DNA of 64,000 nt from Candidatus Thalassolituus haligoni (GCF_041222825.1 NZ_CP139482.1:2263001-2327000); one strand, 5' to 3'; shown: positions 26,891 through 38,998, counted from the first letter of the stretch. Made by a program: numbers and translations. The notes: generated from the letters alone by a model not told the origin.

Positions 26891-28981
26891 TCAGATTCGT
26901 CGCAGTGGTGGCAGCGAGTCCAGCAACAACTTGCCGTAACGGGTCGAGGTCAGCCGCCGATCAAGGATGCTGATCCGGCCACTGTCGGTTTCCTTGCGAA
27001 TGAGCCGACCGCAAGCCTGCACCAACCGAATCGATGCCGCAGGCAGGGTCAGATCCATAAACGGATTACGACCGCGACTTTCCAGCCACTCACTGGTTGC
27101 CGCCTGAATCGGGTCATCCGGCACGGCAAATGGAATTTTCACAATCACCACATGCGTCAGGTAATTCCCCGGTAAATCGATCCCTTCAGCAAAGCTGGCA
27201 AGGCCAAAAATAATACTGCCTTCGCCCTTGTCGATCCTTTCCTTATGACGCCGCACGATCTCGCTTTTGGGTAAAAACCCCTGGCACAATAATTTTTCGT
27301 ACCAGTCCCGAATAAAGGTATCTCTGGTCGCCTCCAGCTGGGCGCGGGAGCTGAACAACACCAGTGTGCTCTTGCCAAAATCCAGCTGTGTCCGCATCCA
27401 TTGTTCAATGTCAGCCTGAAACTGATCACTCTTCGGGTCAGAACCCAGCTGTACCACTTCCAACTGACCCAGGTTCGGATAATCAAACGGACTGGCAACC
27501 CGATGATACCCGGCCCAATCCGGCAGACCGGTTTCCCAGGTCAGATTGCCAAAACTGTTTAACGCCGTCAGGGTCGCAGACGTCACCACCGCACCGTGAC
27601 AGCGCGACCAGAGGTTTTTACGCAACTGGTCTGCCACTGCAATCGGCGAGGCGCTGAGCTTGATATCCCAATCTTCACCAAAGGGCGTTTTTGACAGCCA
27701 GCGAGCAACCGGCAACTCCCCTTCCTTCTCGGCGGCAGCCATCCAGGTCACGGCTTCCCACAAGGCTTCTGCACGCGCCAGCATCATCCCCATCGGGGCC
27801 TGCCAGCTTTCGGCGATATCCAGGCTGAATTCACCCTCACCCTTGGTGTCCAGCGAGGCCTGTAACATGTCGTTGAGCTTGTCCAGACCCTGCAAGAGTG
27901 GTTGCAGCGGTGCCTTGATGTTATTCAGCAGGTCGCGCAAATTTTCCGTTATACGGCCAAATTCAAATCGTACCCGGTCGCGCTCACCCAAGAGGTCGAA
28001 TGCCAGCGGCCACAGTAAATTAAAATGATTGTTTAACTCACGACACTGTTCAGGAGCAGCCTGCAAGGAATGCATGATTGACGGTGGCAACCCGGTAGCA
28101 GCAACAAACTGCTCGACGCCCTGCTCCAGTTGCTTTAGCCACTGACGCTGGGCACGCACGCCAAATTCCAGTCGAAAGTGATTCAGTGCCTTGTCGGCCA
28201 GATGATGGCCTTCATCAAAGACATAAATGGTTTTTTCCGGCGCAGGCAGCACCACGCCACCACCCAGGCTGAGATCCGACAACACCAGGTCGTGGTTAGC
28301 GATAATAATATCGGCATCTTCCATTGCAGAACGGGCCTTGAAAAAGGCACAGTTATCGAAATGCGGACAACGTCGATTGGAACATTCGCGATGCGTGGCC
28401 GTGAGGTGACTCCACTGATTGTCCGCCACCTCATCATCCCAGCGATCACGATCACCATCCCAACCACCACTGGCATACTGGTTCAGCATCAATTCGTAGA
28501 GTTCACGATCCTGCTCTTCCGGGGTTTGTTCAAACAGATCAACGGTGGACAGAATCCCTGACAGCTGTTGCAGTGACTTGTCGAGCTTCAGCAAGCACAG
28601 GTAACGACCCCGGCCCTTGGCCAGCGCGTAGTTGAATGGCAACGAAATGGTTTCTTTCAGGTTGGGCAAATCCTTGTCGAGAATTTGCTCCTGCAAGGCA
28701 ATGGTGGCAGTGGAAATCAGCAGTTTCTTTTCCTGCTCGATCGCCACCGGCAAGGTGGCCAGCAAGTACGCCAGGGTTTTACCGGTACCGGTGCCAGCTT
28801 CCACCACCACGATACCGGAATCGTTATTACGCTCGCCTTTATCGTCGGTGGTTATGGCCCCCAGCGACTTGGCAATTTCAGCAATCATCACCCGCTGACC
28901 GTACCGGGGGGTCAAATCGAGTTTTCTGATGCACTCGCGATACAGGGCCTGAATACGCTCTTTGCTTTCCTGACTCAACAC
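26891..28981 (-). CDS. dinG: ATP-dependent DNA helicase DinG
   Basis: DinG is a 5'-3' superfamily 2 iron-sulfur helicase that resolves D-loops, R-loops and G-quadruplexes. Walker A EAGTGTGKT lies at 61-69, the four iron-sulfur cysteines at 129, 200, 205 and 211, and the DEAH-type box DEGHH at 256-260. The C-terminal VQACGRLIRKETDSGRI motif VI is present. At 696 residues it is close to E. coli DinG (716). It lies 6 nt downstream of the gspB-like gene on the same strand. No LexA box was noticed in front of it. Confidence 0.93.
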   Translation of the reverse strand: MLSQESKERIQALYRECIRKLDLTPRYGQRVMIAEIAKSLGAITTDDKGERNNDSGIVVVEAGTGTGKTLAYLLATLPVAIEQEKKLLISTATIALQEQILDKDLPNLKETISLPFNYALAKGRGRYLCLLKLDKSLQQLSGILSTVDLFEQTPEEQDRELYELMLNQYASGGWDGDRDRWDDEVADNQWSHLTATHRECSNRRCPHFDNCAFFKARSAMEDADIIIANHDLVLSDLSLGGGVVLPAPEKTIYVFDEGHHLADKALNHFRLEFGVRAQRQWLKQLEQGVEQFVAATGLPPSIMHSLQAAPEQCRELNNHFNLLWPLAFDLLGERDRVRFEFGRITENLRDLLNNIKAPLQPLLQGLDKLNDMLQASLDTKGEGEFSLDIAESWQAPMGMMLARAEALWEAVTWMAAAEKEGELPVARWLSKTPFGEDWDIKLSASPIAVADQLRKNLWSRCHGAVVTSATLTALNSFGNLTWETGLPDWAGYHRVASPFDYPNLGQLEVVQLGSDPKSDQFQADIEQWMRTQLDFGKSTLVLFSSRAQLEATRDTFIRDWYEKLLCQGFLPKSEIVRRHKERIDKGEGSIIFGLASFAEGIDLPGNYLTHVVIVKIPFAVPDDPIQAATSEWLESRGRNPFMDLTLPAASIRLVQACGRLIRKETDSGRISILDRRLTSTRYGKLLLDSLPPLRRI

Positions 28982-28987
28982 TGCGTA

Positions 28988-29797
28988 CTACTCCCCAATG
29001 GACTGCCAGCCGCTATTGCGGTTAATCGAAAATGGATAACCATCGACGTCAAGGACGATACCGGTTGGCGTAATGGTCTGTAAGAATACACCTGGCACAA
29101 TCAGATCACCTTCATACCACTCTCGGCCATTCATCGAGACCGTGCGGGCGCTGCTGTCCTGACTGTAAATATGGCCGGTAATGATCAGATCCGGAACTTT
29201 GCGTAACGACGACAGCGGCGGCAAATGGCGATGTTCAATCGACGATGACGATGACGATGACGATGCCTGTGACTCTGGCGCTTCCGGGCGCGGCATTGAT
29301 GAAGCTGACACCACCGGTGCTGGCAACGCGGTGACAGACACAGGCTCAGGCTCAGGCTCTGGCTCTGGCTCAGGCGCTAGCGTTACCACGGGTTTTACTT
29401 CAGCAGGTACAAAATCGGTAGCACGCACCACTTCCGGACGCAGTTGCGGCTGTACTTGAGGGGTTGATTGCAGCGCGACGGTGGACTGACCATCTGTTGG
29501 TGCAACCACCACAGCCGCTTCGGTAGCAGGCACTGGCTCTGATTCAACCGGCTTGGCGGCGACCGGAGTTGTTTGCTTATCGGGATAAGAATCAGAACCC
29601 GTGCCCGCGCTAAAAAAATACAGCCCAAACGCGCCGATCACAGCCAGAAAAACAATCACGACCAGACTCAGCGGCAAGTGCGCCTCCACCGAAGCCGCCA
29701 CGGCTGGCGTCGTCAACAGCGGCGTTAACGCACTATCGCCTGCACCGTCAGAGCGTTGCTGCTGGGATTTTTTCAGCGCATCCAGAATGTACGACAT
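28988..29797 (-). CDS. GspB-like protein of general secretion
   Basis: Bitopic inner-membrane protein: the family start MSYILDALKKSQQQR, one transmembrane helix at about 42-63, a long low-complexity linker, and a C-terminal GspB domain (about 203-265, with LIITGHIYSQ and GVFLQTITPTGIVLDVDGY). The linker has a run of five Glu-Pro pairs and a run of eight Ser, each matching a short tandem DNA repeat. In Aeromonas ExeA-ExeB helps insert the secretin in the peptidoglycan. Here it is directly coupled to an ExeA-like gene (TAATG overlap) but no other type II secretion gene is in the window. Confidence 0.85.
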   Translation of the reverse strand: MSYILDALKKSQQQRSDGAGDSALTPLLTTPAVAASVEAHLPLSLVVIVFLAVIGAFGLYFFSAGTGSDSYPDKQTTPVAAKPVESEPVPATEAAVVVAPTDGQSTVALQSTPQVQPQLRPEVVRATDFVPAEVKPVVTLAPEPEPEPEPEPVSVTALPAPVVSASSMPRPEAPESQASSSSSSSSIEHRHLPPLSSLRKVPDLIITGHIYSQDSSARTVSMNGREWYEGDLIVPGVFLQTITPTGIVLDVDGYPFSINRNSGWQSIGE

Positions 29798-31413
29798 TAC
29801 TTCGCCCCCTGCTGCGCCTGATAGGCCCGCCGCTGCAAATACAACAGCGTTTGCGGGCCAATAATCCGGTCAGCGGTCAAACCCTGAGACACCTGAAACT
29901 GCGCCACAGCATGCGCCAACAAGGGGTCGTAAAACGCCGGATCCGGCCCTGCTGCTGGCGTACTACTGCTTGTTGGGCCGATCCTCTGCCAGTCACCATG
30001 CCACTCAACACCCAGCTGGGTTCTGACCCAGGAGACCACCTCCGACACGCCACCAGGACGAATCAGTCCGTGATAACCGGACGGCGCTTGCCAGATCACC
30101 AGCGCTTTGATCACGCGAGTCGGCAGCAGCCGACTCGCGTCCACGTCAGTCAGCTGTTGCCAGCGCCCTTCGTGATAGACGGCTGCCTGATAACGTAACG
30201 GTTTGAGCTGGGAATAGGGCCAGGCCACCCAGAGGCATTGCCAGCCGGCCTCGGATAATTGCCGACAATTGCCAGCCTCCAGCCCCATGGCCCGACTCAG
30301 ATCCTCTGCCGCCAGCTGACGCTCATCGACGACAGGGTCAGAAGGCGCTGGCGTAGCCGCAATCGTATCCGATGATGGTATCGCCTGCTCCAGATCCACA
30401 GCAGAAGGTGCTGCTGACATTGCGAGCTGCGATGATGTTACCGGACGGGTTGGTGCAATCCATTCGGCAACGGCCATTCGCCAGGAAGAAGGCGATGCCC
30501 ATTGCCAGCCGACAATAACCAGCAGCAGCATTACGGCCCCCAATAGCCGCCATAGAATCTTTGCTGAAAACACAGCCCCCGGGCGTTCTTTTGGTGGCTC
30601 ATTAGCGGCATCACCCAGCACTTCTGCCAGTGCCTGACGGGCGACCGTACCGTTCACGTCGGCATCACCTCGGGCATACGCCCCCAGCAAGGCACGGTCA
30701 GCAACACTGTTAATCAACCGTGGCACACCTCCGCAGCCTTGCCAGATGATTTTTGCGGCGGCTTCTCCAAACACTTGCCGCTCGCACCCTGCCGTGGCCA
30801 GCCGGTGGCGCAAGTAGGCATAGGTTTCTGTTTGGCTCAAATGCTTGAGGTGATAACGCGCGGTGATACGCTGATTCAGCTGGCGTAATTCATGCCGCAT
30901 CAACACCTCACGTAGCTCGGGCTGACCGACCAGTATCAGCGTTAGCAGTTTGTTATCGCTGGTTTCCAGATTGGTTAACAAGCGGATCTGCTCCAACGAT
31001 GGCACCGGCATCGCCTGGGCTTCATCGATTACACAGATAACCCGCTTCCCTTCGGCATACCAGTCCAGCAAGGAACGATTCAGTCGTTGATAAAGTGCTT
31101 GTTGGCTGGCATCGGAGGCATAGGTTATGCCCAGCTCATCACACAGCGCCTGCAGCAATTCGCGCTGGGAAAGCTGCGGATTAAACAGATACGCCGTTTT
31201 GATATCCGCTGGTGTTTGTTCCAGAAAGACGCGACAGAGGGTCGTTTTTCCGGTGCCAACTTCGCCGGTCAGGCAGACCAGACCACCATGCCCGGTCAAG
31301 GCGTAATGCAGATGTGCCAACGCCTCCTGATGCCCCTCCGACGGAAACAAAAATGCCGGATCTGGCGCAATGGTGAACGGGAAACGGTCAAGACTGAAAT
31401 GGTCAAGGTACAT
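29797..31413 (-). CDS. ExeA/GspA-like AAA ATPase with peptidoglycan-binding domain
   Basis: From ATG 31413 (MYLDHFSLDRFPF, the usual ExeA start) it has 538 residues. The cytoplasmic AAA domain has Walker A GEVGTGKT at 50-57 and Walker B VICVIDEAQAM near 125-135. A transmembrane helix follows at about 285-302, and the periplasmic part ends in a peptidoglycan-binding type 1 domain (about 490-535, AVAQFQVSQGLTADRIIGPQT). Known ExeA remodels peptidoglycan for secretin assembly. With the GspB-like partner it forms a two-gene unit probably also reading into dinG. Confidence 0.88.
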   Translation of the reverse strand: MYLDHFSLDRFPFTIAPDPAFLFPSEGHQEALAHLHYALTGHGGLVCLTGEVGTGKTTLCRVFLEQTPADIKTAYLFNPQLSQRELLQALCDELGITYASDASQQALYQRLNRSLLDWYAEGKRVICVIDEAQAMPVPSLEQIRLLTNLETSDNKLLTLILVGQPELREVLMRHELRQLNQRITARYHLKHLSQTETYAYLRHRLATAGCERQVFGEAAAKIIWQGCGGVPRLINSVADRALLGAYARGDADVNGTVARQALAEVLGDAANEPPKERPGAVFSAKILWRLLGAVMLLLVIVGWQWASPSSWRMAVAEWIAPTRPVTSSQLAMSAAPSAVDLEQAIPSSDTIAATPAPSDPVVDERQLAAEDLSRAMGLEAGNCRQLSEAGWQCLWVAWPYSQLKPLRYQAAVYHEGRWQQLTDVDASRLLPTRVIKALVIWQAPSGYHGLIRPGGVSEVVSWVRTQLGVEWHGDWQRIGPTSSSTPAAGPDPAFYDPLLAHAVAQFQVSQGLTADRIIGPQTLLYLQRRAYQAQQGAK

Positions 31414-31685
31414 GCAACGCCCGAAGAGCAACAAAAGCGCGCATGATACCGGAATCGACCCTGCAAGCGTACAAACACAGGATTTTGGTCATAGGTACTA
31501 ATAATCCCACCAATAATACTAATCAATTGGCTATTTTTTAAAAAGATAACGATAATGGAACAGTTGAATTTCAAACACACACCAAACTTTTTCCAGATCT
31601 GACACTCAGTAACAGTACGGGTACTTTTGGAAATGTACGCACCGTCGTATTTGGATGTGCCCGTGCGCTACAAAGGAGAACCCAT

Positions 31686-31904
31686 ATGCTGACCTGGTCC
31701 ATTATTATTCTGGCCCTTGTTGTTCTGGCTATTGTTACACTCATCGTACTGATCAGTACGGGAGTAGCTCCATGGCTGACGTCCATCGTTTTCAAAACAT
31801 TAGCTTCACTGTTTGTGCTGACGCTGCTTGTCACTCTGGTGCTCCGTAACAAACGCTCAACAGAACGCCGCAAACCTGCTCATCCATCCAACCTGCAATC
31901 ATGA
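31686..31904 (+). CDS. Small two-helix membrane protein, unknown
   Basis: A 72-residue ORF with a strong AAAGGAG site 9 nt upstream of ATG. Two hydrophobic segments (about 5-26 and 32-53, broken by STGVAPWLTS) are followed by a basic tail RNKRSTERRK, which predicts a small inner-membrane protein with a cytoplasmic C-terminus. I do not recognise a family. It is isolated by 272 nt from exeA and followed after 7 nt by another small gene, so the two probably form an operon. Confidence 0.6.
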   Translation: MLTWSIIILALVVLAIVTLIVLISTGVAPWLTSIVFKTLASLFVLTLLVTLVLRNKRSTERRKPAHPSNLQS

Positions 31905-31911
31905 GAATCCC

Positions 31912-32091
31912 ATGAATCCCAAGTTCAAAATTGCCATCAACTCCTTTTTGTTTATTTCTGCTGCGTACTTGAATGTATCGACTCAGGCAGACAATGCAGA
32001 CGCTGACGATCAGGTTGATTCAGACATCACACTCATGTCTGAACAAAACCCTGACAATCGTTTGCCAGAAACCCTGATCAGGGAGGATTAG
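31912..32091 (+). CDS. Small exported protein, unknown
   Basis: A 59-residue ORF starting MNPKFKIAINSF with a GAGAAT ribosome site. Residues 1-26 form a plausible signal peptide (hydrophobic FLFISAAYL, cleavage near STQA-DN). The mature part is only about 33 residues and very acidic (DNADADDQVDSDITLM). No family recognised. The ribosome site and placement after the two-helix gene support a real gene. Confidence 0.5.
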   Translation: MNPKFKIAINSFLFISAAYLNVSTQADNADADDQVDSDITLMSEQNPDNRLPETLIRED

Positions 32092-32349
32092 AGGCTGCTG
32101 CTGTTATTCCGTGTTTTATAATTGGAGGCTGATTGGCTCGAACCGGCGTTGGTTTTTGATAACGGCCGGATAATTGAAGCAGAAGTGTGGTACTCCTTCA
32201 AACTAAAAAAGATAACGGTATAACTTGAGGTTGTTGGCACAACAACGCTGGCGACTCGACCCTCCTGCAGGCACTATGCGGATCAACCGCTGCTATCATC
32301 GTTAACAACAGTGCTGATATAGCCCGACCTGTCGCCCAAGGAGTCACCC

Positions 32350-34167
32350 ATGGAAACCAGCCTGATGCTGGCCCTGATCGCATTTGTCGCACTGGTTTGC
32401 CAATGGCTGGCCTGGCGCAGCAACCTGCCCGCTATCCTGTTTTTGCTACTGGCCGGTTTGCTTGCTGGCCCCGTCAGCGGTGTGCTGGATCCAGACATGA
32501 TGTTTGGCGACCTGCTGTTTCCACTGGTTTCTGTCTGTGTCGCCATCATTCTGTTTGAAGGCAGCCTGACGCTCGACCTTGCCGAAATACGTTCTCAGCG
32601 TACGGTAGTCAGACGTTTAATTACCCTCGGTGCATTGGTGACCTGGGTAATCGTTACCTGTGCTACCCACTGGCTGTTTGCGCTTGAATGGTCGATCAGC
32701 GTGTTATTTGGTGCTCTCACCGTTGTGACCGGCCCGACCGTTATCATGCCGATGCTTCGAACCGTCAGACCCCGTGCCGAACTGGGTAACATCTTGCGCT
32801 GGGAAGGCATACTGATTGATCCCATCGGCGCGTTACTGGTGGTGGTGGTGTATGAATTTATCGCCGCCCAGAACCAGGCAGCCGGGGTCGGCAGTGGCCT
32901 GCTTGCTTTTGTTGAGGTACTGCTTTCAGGCACCGTGCTAGGACTGGCATGTGGCTGGCTGACTGGCGTTGCCCTGGCACGCCGTTGGCTGCCGGAATAT
33001 CTGCAAAATCTGGCCGTACTGGCCGCTGTCTTGCTGGCCTTCACCGTTGCCAACCATCTGGCCCACGAATCCGGGCTATTGGCGGTCACCCTGATGGGGA
33101 TGTGGCTCGCCAATCAGAAGCACTTGCGGCTGGCAGAAATCCTGCATTTCAAGGAAAACCTTACCCTGCTACTGATCAGCGGTCTGTTTATCTTGCTGGC
33201 GGCACGACTGGACATGACAGCAGTCAGCCAGCTTGGATGGGCACCGCTGATCTTGCTGGCGGTGATGCAGTTTATCGCCAGGCCGCTCACTATTTGGTTA
33301 TCCGCCATCGGTAGCGACCTGAACTGGAAAGACAAGGCACTGCTGGCCTGGATCGCGCCACGAGGAATTGTTGCAGCAGCGGTCTCCGCCCTGTTTGCGA
33401 TCAAATTGCAGCATCAGGGTGTTGACGGCGCAGCGGTGCTGGTGCCGCTGACATTTTGTGTGATTTTTGGCACTGTGGTTTTTCAGAGCGCAACGGCGCG
33501 ACCCGTTGCTCGCTGGCTCGGCGTGGTAGAACCACCTGCCAACGGCATTCTGTTGCTGGGAGCGAACCCGATTGCCCGTGCCATCGCCAGCGAGCTGACC
33601 AAACAGAATATCCGGGTACTGCTGGCCGACTCCAGCTACGACAATATCCAGCGTGCCCGCATGGCAGGTTTGCCGGTCTTTTATGGTAGCCCGATGTCGG
33701 ACTACGCCAGTGACCGACTTGATTTGGCCGGACTTGGCAAGCTGATGGCGCTGTCACCCGATAACCACCTCAACACCGTCGCCTGCATGCACTTCCGTGA
33801 TGAATTCGGCTTTGAGCGCGTCTTTGCCCTGCATAGCAAGGTATTGGCACAAAAGGAATCGGGAACCAATAATCAACGCCATAAAACCAAACATCACAGC
33901 GCTGCAGAACAACGCGGATTGCCGTTATTTGATGCCGAGTTGAGTTACGGCAAGTTCGCCAGCCTGCTATCCCAAGGGGCTGAATTAAAAACCACCCGAC
34001 TGACGGACACCTTCGATTTTGCCGCCTTTAAAGCACAAAATGCCGACCGGTCGTATTGGCTGCTGGCCATCACCCCGGAAGGCAAAGTCCGCATGAAAGT
34101 GGCCGATCAGGAACTCTGCCCCGAATCAGGATGGCGGCTGATCAGCCTGTGCAAGCCGGAAACCTGA
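32350..34167 (+). CDS. CPA1-type cation:proton antiporter with TrkA-N domain
   Basis: A 605-residue protein with CAAGGAG before the ATG. About twelve transmembrane helices fill 1-395, with the family motifs ILFEGSLTLDL near 70-80, TGPTVIMPML near 127-136 and EGILIDPIGALLVV near 151-164. A Rossmann-type TrkA-N/RCK domain follows (about 397-500, starting ILLLGANPIARAI), which usually senses a nucleotide. The C-terminal 90 residues are soluble. This architecture is that of sodium or potassium:proton antiporters regulated by nucleotide binding. The transported ion cannot be told from sequence. A single-gene unit, convergent with the next gene. Confidence 0.87.
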   Translation: METSLMLALIAFVALVCQWLAWRSNLPAILFLLLAGLLAGPVSGVLDPDMMFGDLLFPLVSVCVAIILFEGSLTLDLAEIRSQRTVVRRLITLGALVTWVIVTCATHWLFALEWSISVLFGALTVVTGPTVIMPMLRTVRPRAELGNILRWEGILIDPIGALLVVVVYEFIAAQNQAAGVGSGLLAFVEVLLSGTVLGLACGWLTGVALARRWLPEYLQNLAVLAAVLLAFTVANHLAHESGLLAVTLMGMWLANQKHLRLAEILHFKENLTLLLISGLFILLAARLDMTAVSQLGWAPLILLAVMQFIARPLTIWLSAIGSDLNWKDKALLAWIAPRGIVAAAVSALFAIKLQHQGVDGAAVLVPLTFCVIFGTVVFQSATARPVARWLGVVEPPANGILLLGANPIARAIASELTKQNIRVLLADSSYDNIQRARMAGLPVFYGSPMSDYASDRLDLAGLGKLMALSPDNHLNTVACMHFRDEFGFERVFALHSKVLAQKESGTNNQRHKTKHHSAAEQRGLPLFDAELSYGKFASLLSQGAELKTTRLTDTFDFAAFKAQNADRSYWLLAITPEGKVRMKVADQELCPESGWRLISLCKPET

Positions 34168-34199
34168 AAAATATCCCGATGCAGCTTACCCTCTGAGCG

Positions 34200-35342
34200 C
34201 TACCAGCTGAAGCGCAGCCCGGCAGACACATCCAGATCGCGGGCAAAGCCGGAGCGGATGTCGTCACTGGCGATGGCAAGCTGCAGCCAGCGATGACTGA
34301 ACGACAGCCCCAGCTGGGCGGTGCTGTAAACCGCCGCACCCAGCTCGATACCGCTGACCGGCTGCCAATGCTTTTCAATACCCAGGCGGTCGTAATCGCC
34401 GTGATGATAGACCAGAACACGAGCCTGCCAGGGCAGATAATTAACAGCGATACGAGTCGTCGGCCGCAGCCGGGCAACAAACGCCTCCTCTCCCGACTTG
34501 CCCGATGCCGTTGCTGAACTGCTGCACACCGGCAACGATGGCGAATTAAAATTGATACAAGCGCGGGTATAACCGGAATCTGCCAATTGCCAACGGTTCA
34601 GAATATCCTGCAACTGTAACGATAGCCGCCAGCGTTCGCCATCAGACCATTCACTGGCCAGATCCAGGCTCAGCCCCCAGCCATGGGACGGATCAATCTC
34701 ATAGGCGAGAATCTTGTCTTCACTGAAATGGTAATCCAGCGTTGCCGAAGCCGTTTCGGTTGCACCACCTTCGGCGACCCCCGCCAGCGAACCAAACTGC
34801 CACTCCGACACCCGATACAACGCCAATGCCGGAGTCACGGACCAGCGCCCGACGATACCCAGGGCAGCGCTGTCCAGCTGCCACTCCGCACCGGTTCGTA
34901 CGCCACTGGCGACCAGCATCCGGGCATCAAGTGCCAGTGCCTCATTTGCATCCAGCTCACTGCCCTGTTCAAGTGAATAATAATAACGGGACATGCCCCT
35001 GGAAAATGACAAGTCGTAATGCCAGCGCCGTTCCCACTCAACAAAACTGCGCTGCAAGCCGTTCCCGTCAGCCAAGTGCATTGAAGCACCCAGCGTGACA
35101 CGGGCATCGGCATAGGCATACTCCCCGGCTTCAAATGGCCCATCCCAACCACTGACCATATCCAATACCGGTACAGGTTCGGAGCTGGACACCAGCGTAA
35201 CCGAGGAATACACCACATCAGCGACGGCGGTTTTTACCGTAACAGCCAATAACAAAGCGGCAGCAACAAAACAAGAACAACAACGTACAGGGACAGACAC
35301 AGGCACAGACATAAAAAGCCACCGCCGAAAGGAAGCTGCCAT
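34200..35342 (-). CDS. Putative outer-membrane beta-barrel protein
   Basis: Hydrophobic signal-peptide-like segment (VRCCSCFVAAALLLAVTV, then TAVADV), then about 340 residues of alternating polar and aromatic strands, and a last strand ending AGLRFSW, with the terminal aromatic residue typical of outer-membrane barrels. No named family is recognised. I chose ATG 35342 (MAASFRRWLFMSV); ATG 35312 would equally give a good signal peptide, and the open frame extends to 35420. It is transcribed toward the antiporter gene and follows a panE-like gene on the same strand after 106 nt. Confidence 0.6.
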   Translation of the reverse strand: MAASFRRWLFMSVPVSVPVRCCSCFVAAALLLAVTVKTAVADVVYSSVTLVSSSEPVPVLDMVSGWDGPFEAGEYAYADARVTLGASMHLADGNGLQRSFVEWERRWHYDLSFSRGMSRYYYSLEQGSELDANEALALDARMLVASGVRTGAEWQLDSAALGIVGRWSVTPALALYRVSEWQFGSLAGVAEGGATETASATLDYHFSEDKILAYEIDPSHGWGLSLDLASEWSDGERWRLSLQLQDILNRWQLADSGYTRACINFNSPSLPVCSSSATASGKSGEEAFVARLRPTTRIAVNYLPWQARVLVYHHGDYDRLGIEKHWQPVSGIELGAAVYSTAQLGLSFSHRWLQLAIASDDIRSGFARDLDVSAGLRFSW

Positions 35343-35448
35343 TGGAACAAAGACCGGGCGGCGGCAACAGATCTGATAGACAAAAACAGACAGTTTTATC
35401 GCGATGTCTGCAGCAGGCAACCATACGAGCCAGCCTTACTACTGGACA

Positions 35449-36375
35449 CTACCCAAGCCTGGCACTGTAGGTTTGCAATACCGCATGGGCGACCTTCAGA
35501 TTGGGTGCTGCCATACCCGCCGCCTCCGCCCGTCGTAACATATCACCCACCAGGTGTTCACCTTCTACCGGCAACCCCTGTTTCATATCCCGATACATCG
35601 AGGCATTAAAAGATGAGTTCGGATTAGTCAGCGTCCGCTGAATACCACTAATGACCTTGTCGGATAACGGATAGCCACTGGCGGCAGCGGTGTCTGTACA
35701 TTCACGGATGGTTGCCAGCGCAATCTCACCCCCCGCCTCACTCTTCATATAATCCCCTACGGATCCCTGCAACATACAATTCAGGGCGCCCAGCGCTGCC
35801 ATCAAACAGAACTTCTCCCACATGGCCAAGCCGATATTGGAGCCATCACCAAGCAAAACACCGGCGTCGGCAAACAGTGCATTGATTGCCCCGGCGACAG
35901 CGTTCTGTTCAGCCGATCTTGCTCCTATGGTCAGATTACTGCCCGGACTGTTGACCGCCACCGTATTGGCATCGGCCAGCGTTGCCACGGTTTTGGCGAT
36001 ACCGCCCAAAACCCGCGCCGCGCCGAACTCGGCATCCAGCACATCGAGCTGTCGAATACCGTTCAGCAAGGGCAATATCAGCGTCTGTTCCAATACCACT
36101 GGCCGAATATTCTCAATCACACTGGCCAGGGCATACGCCTTGTTGGTGAGCACAATCAGATCGAACACCGGCTTTGTGGCCGCCAGCTGGATCGCAGTGC
36201 AGCAGCACGGCTGAAAACTGAAGGCGTTATCTGGCAGCTGTACTGTCAAACCGCCAGCCGCCAGCTCAGCCAAGCGGTGCTCACGCACCAGATAGGTCAC
36301 GGCTACGCCCTGGCGCTGCAACAGACCACCAAATAACCCGCCGATTGCGCCTGCACCTACGATCAGAATTCTCAT
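35449..36375 (-). CDS. Ketopantoate reductase family protein
   Basis: ApbA/PanE family NADPH-dependent 2-oxoacid reductase. ATG 36375 with GGAG upstream gives 308 residues starting MRILIVGAGAIGG, the Rossmann nucleotide motif. The NK pair (LTNKAYAL) and the C-terminal NPNSSFNASMYRD and GLPVEGEHLVG segments correspond to the catalytic Lys and substrate-binding Asn/Ser/Glu residues. Homologues occur as several paralogues per genome, so it is either PanE of coenzyme A synthesis or a relative with another 2-ketoacid. No other pantothenate gene is nearby, hence no symbol given. Confidence 0.88.
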   Translation of the reverse strand: MRILIVGAGAIGGLFGGLLQRQGVAVTYLVREHRLAELAAGGLTVQLPDNAFSFQPCCCTAIQLAATKPVFDLIVLTNKAYALASVIENIRPVVLEQTLILPLLNGIRQLDVLDAEFGAARVLGGIAKTVATLADANTVAVNSPGSNLTIGARSAEQNAVAGAINALFADAGVLLGDGSNIGLAMWEKFCLMAALGALNCMLQGSVGDYMKSEAGGEIALATIRECTDTAAASGYPLSDKVISGIQRTLTNPNSSFNASMYRDMKQGLPVEGEHLVGDMLRRAEAAGMAAPNLKVAHAVLQTYSARLG

Positions 36376-38858
<2,483 letters not shown>

Positions 38859-38896
38859 ATACGGAGGCGTAAAGGCAAAACCGCCGGAAGGCCAAT

Positions 38897-38932
38897 AAAA
38901 AACGGGAAGGTGGCGACACCTTCCCGTTTTTT
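38897..38932. terminator. Bidirectional terminator katG / glcB
   Basis: A 16-bp perfect stem (38897-38912 with 38917-38932, core CGGGAAGGTG / CACCTTCCCG) around a GCGA tetraloop, with A6 on the left and T6 on the right. It lies between the convergent katG and glcB stops and can serve both. Confidence 0.92.
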
Positions 38933-38998
38933 ATCACACCACACTCAGACAAAGCCTGCGATTGGTGTTTTACGGCGGTTTTACTTACTCGGTTTTAC

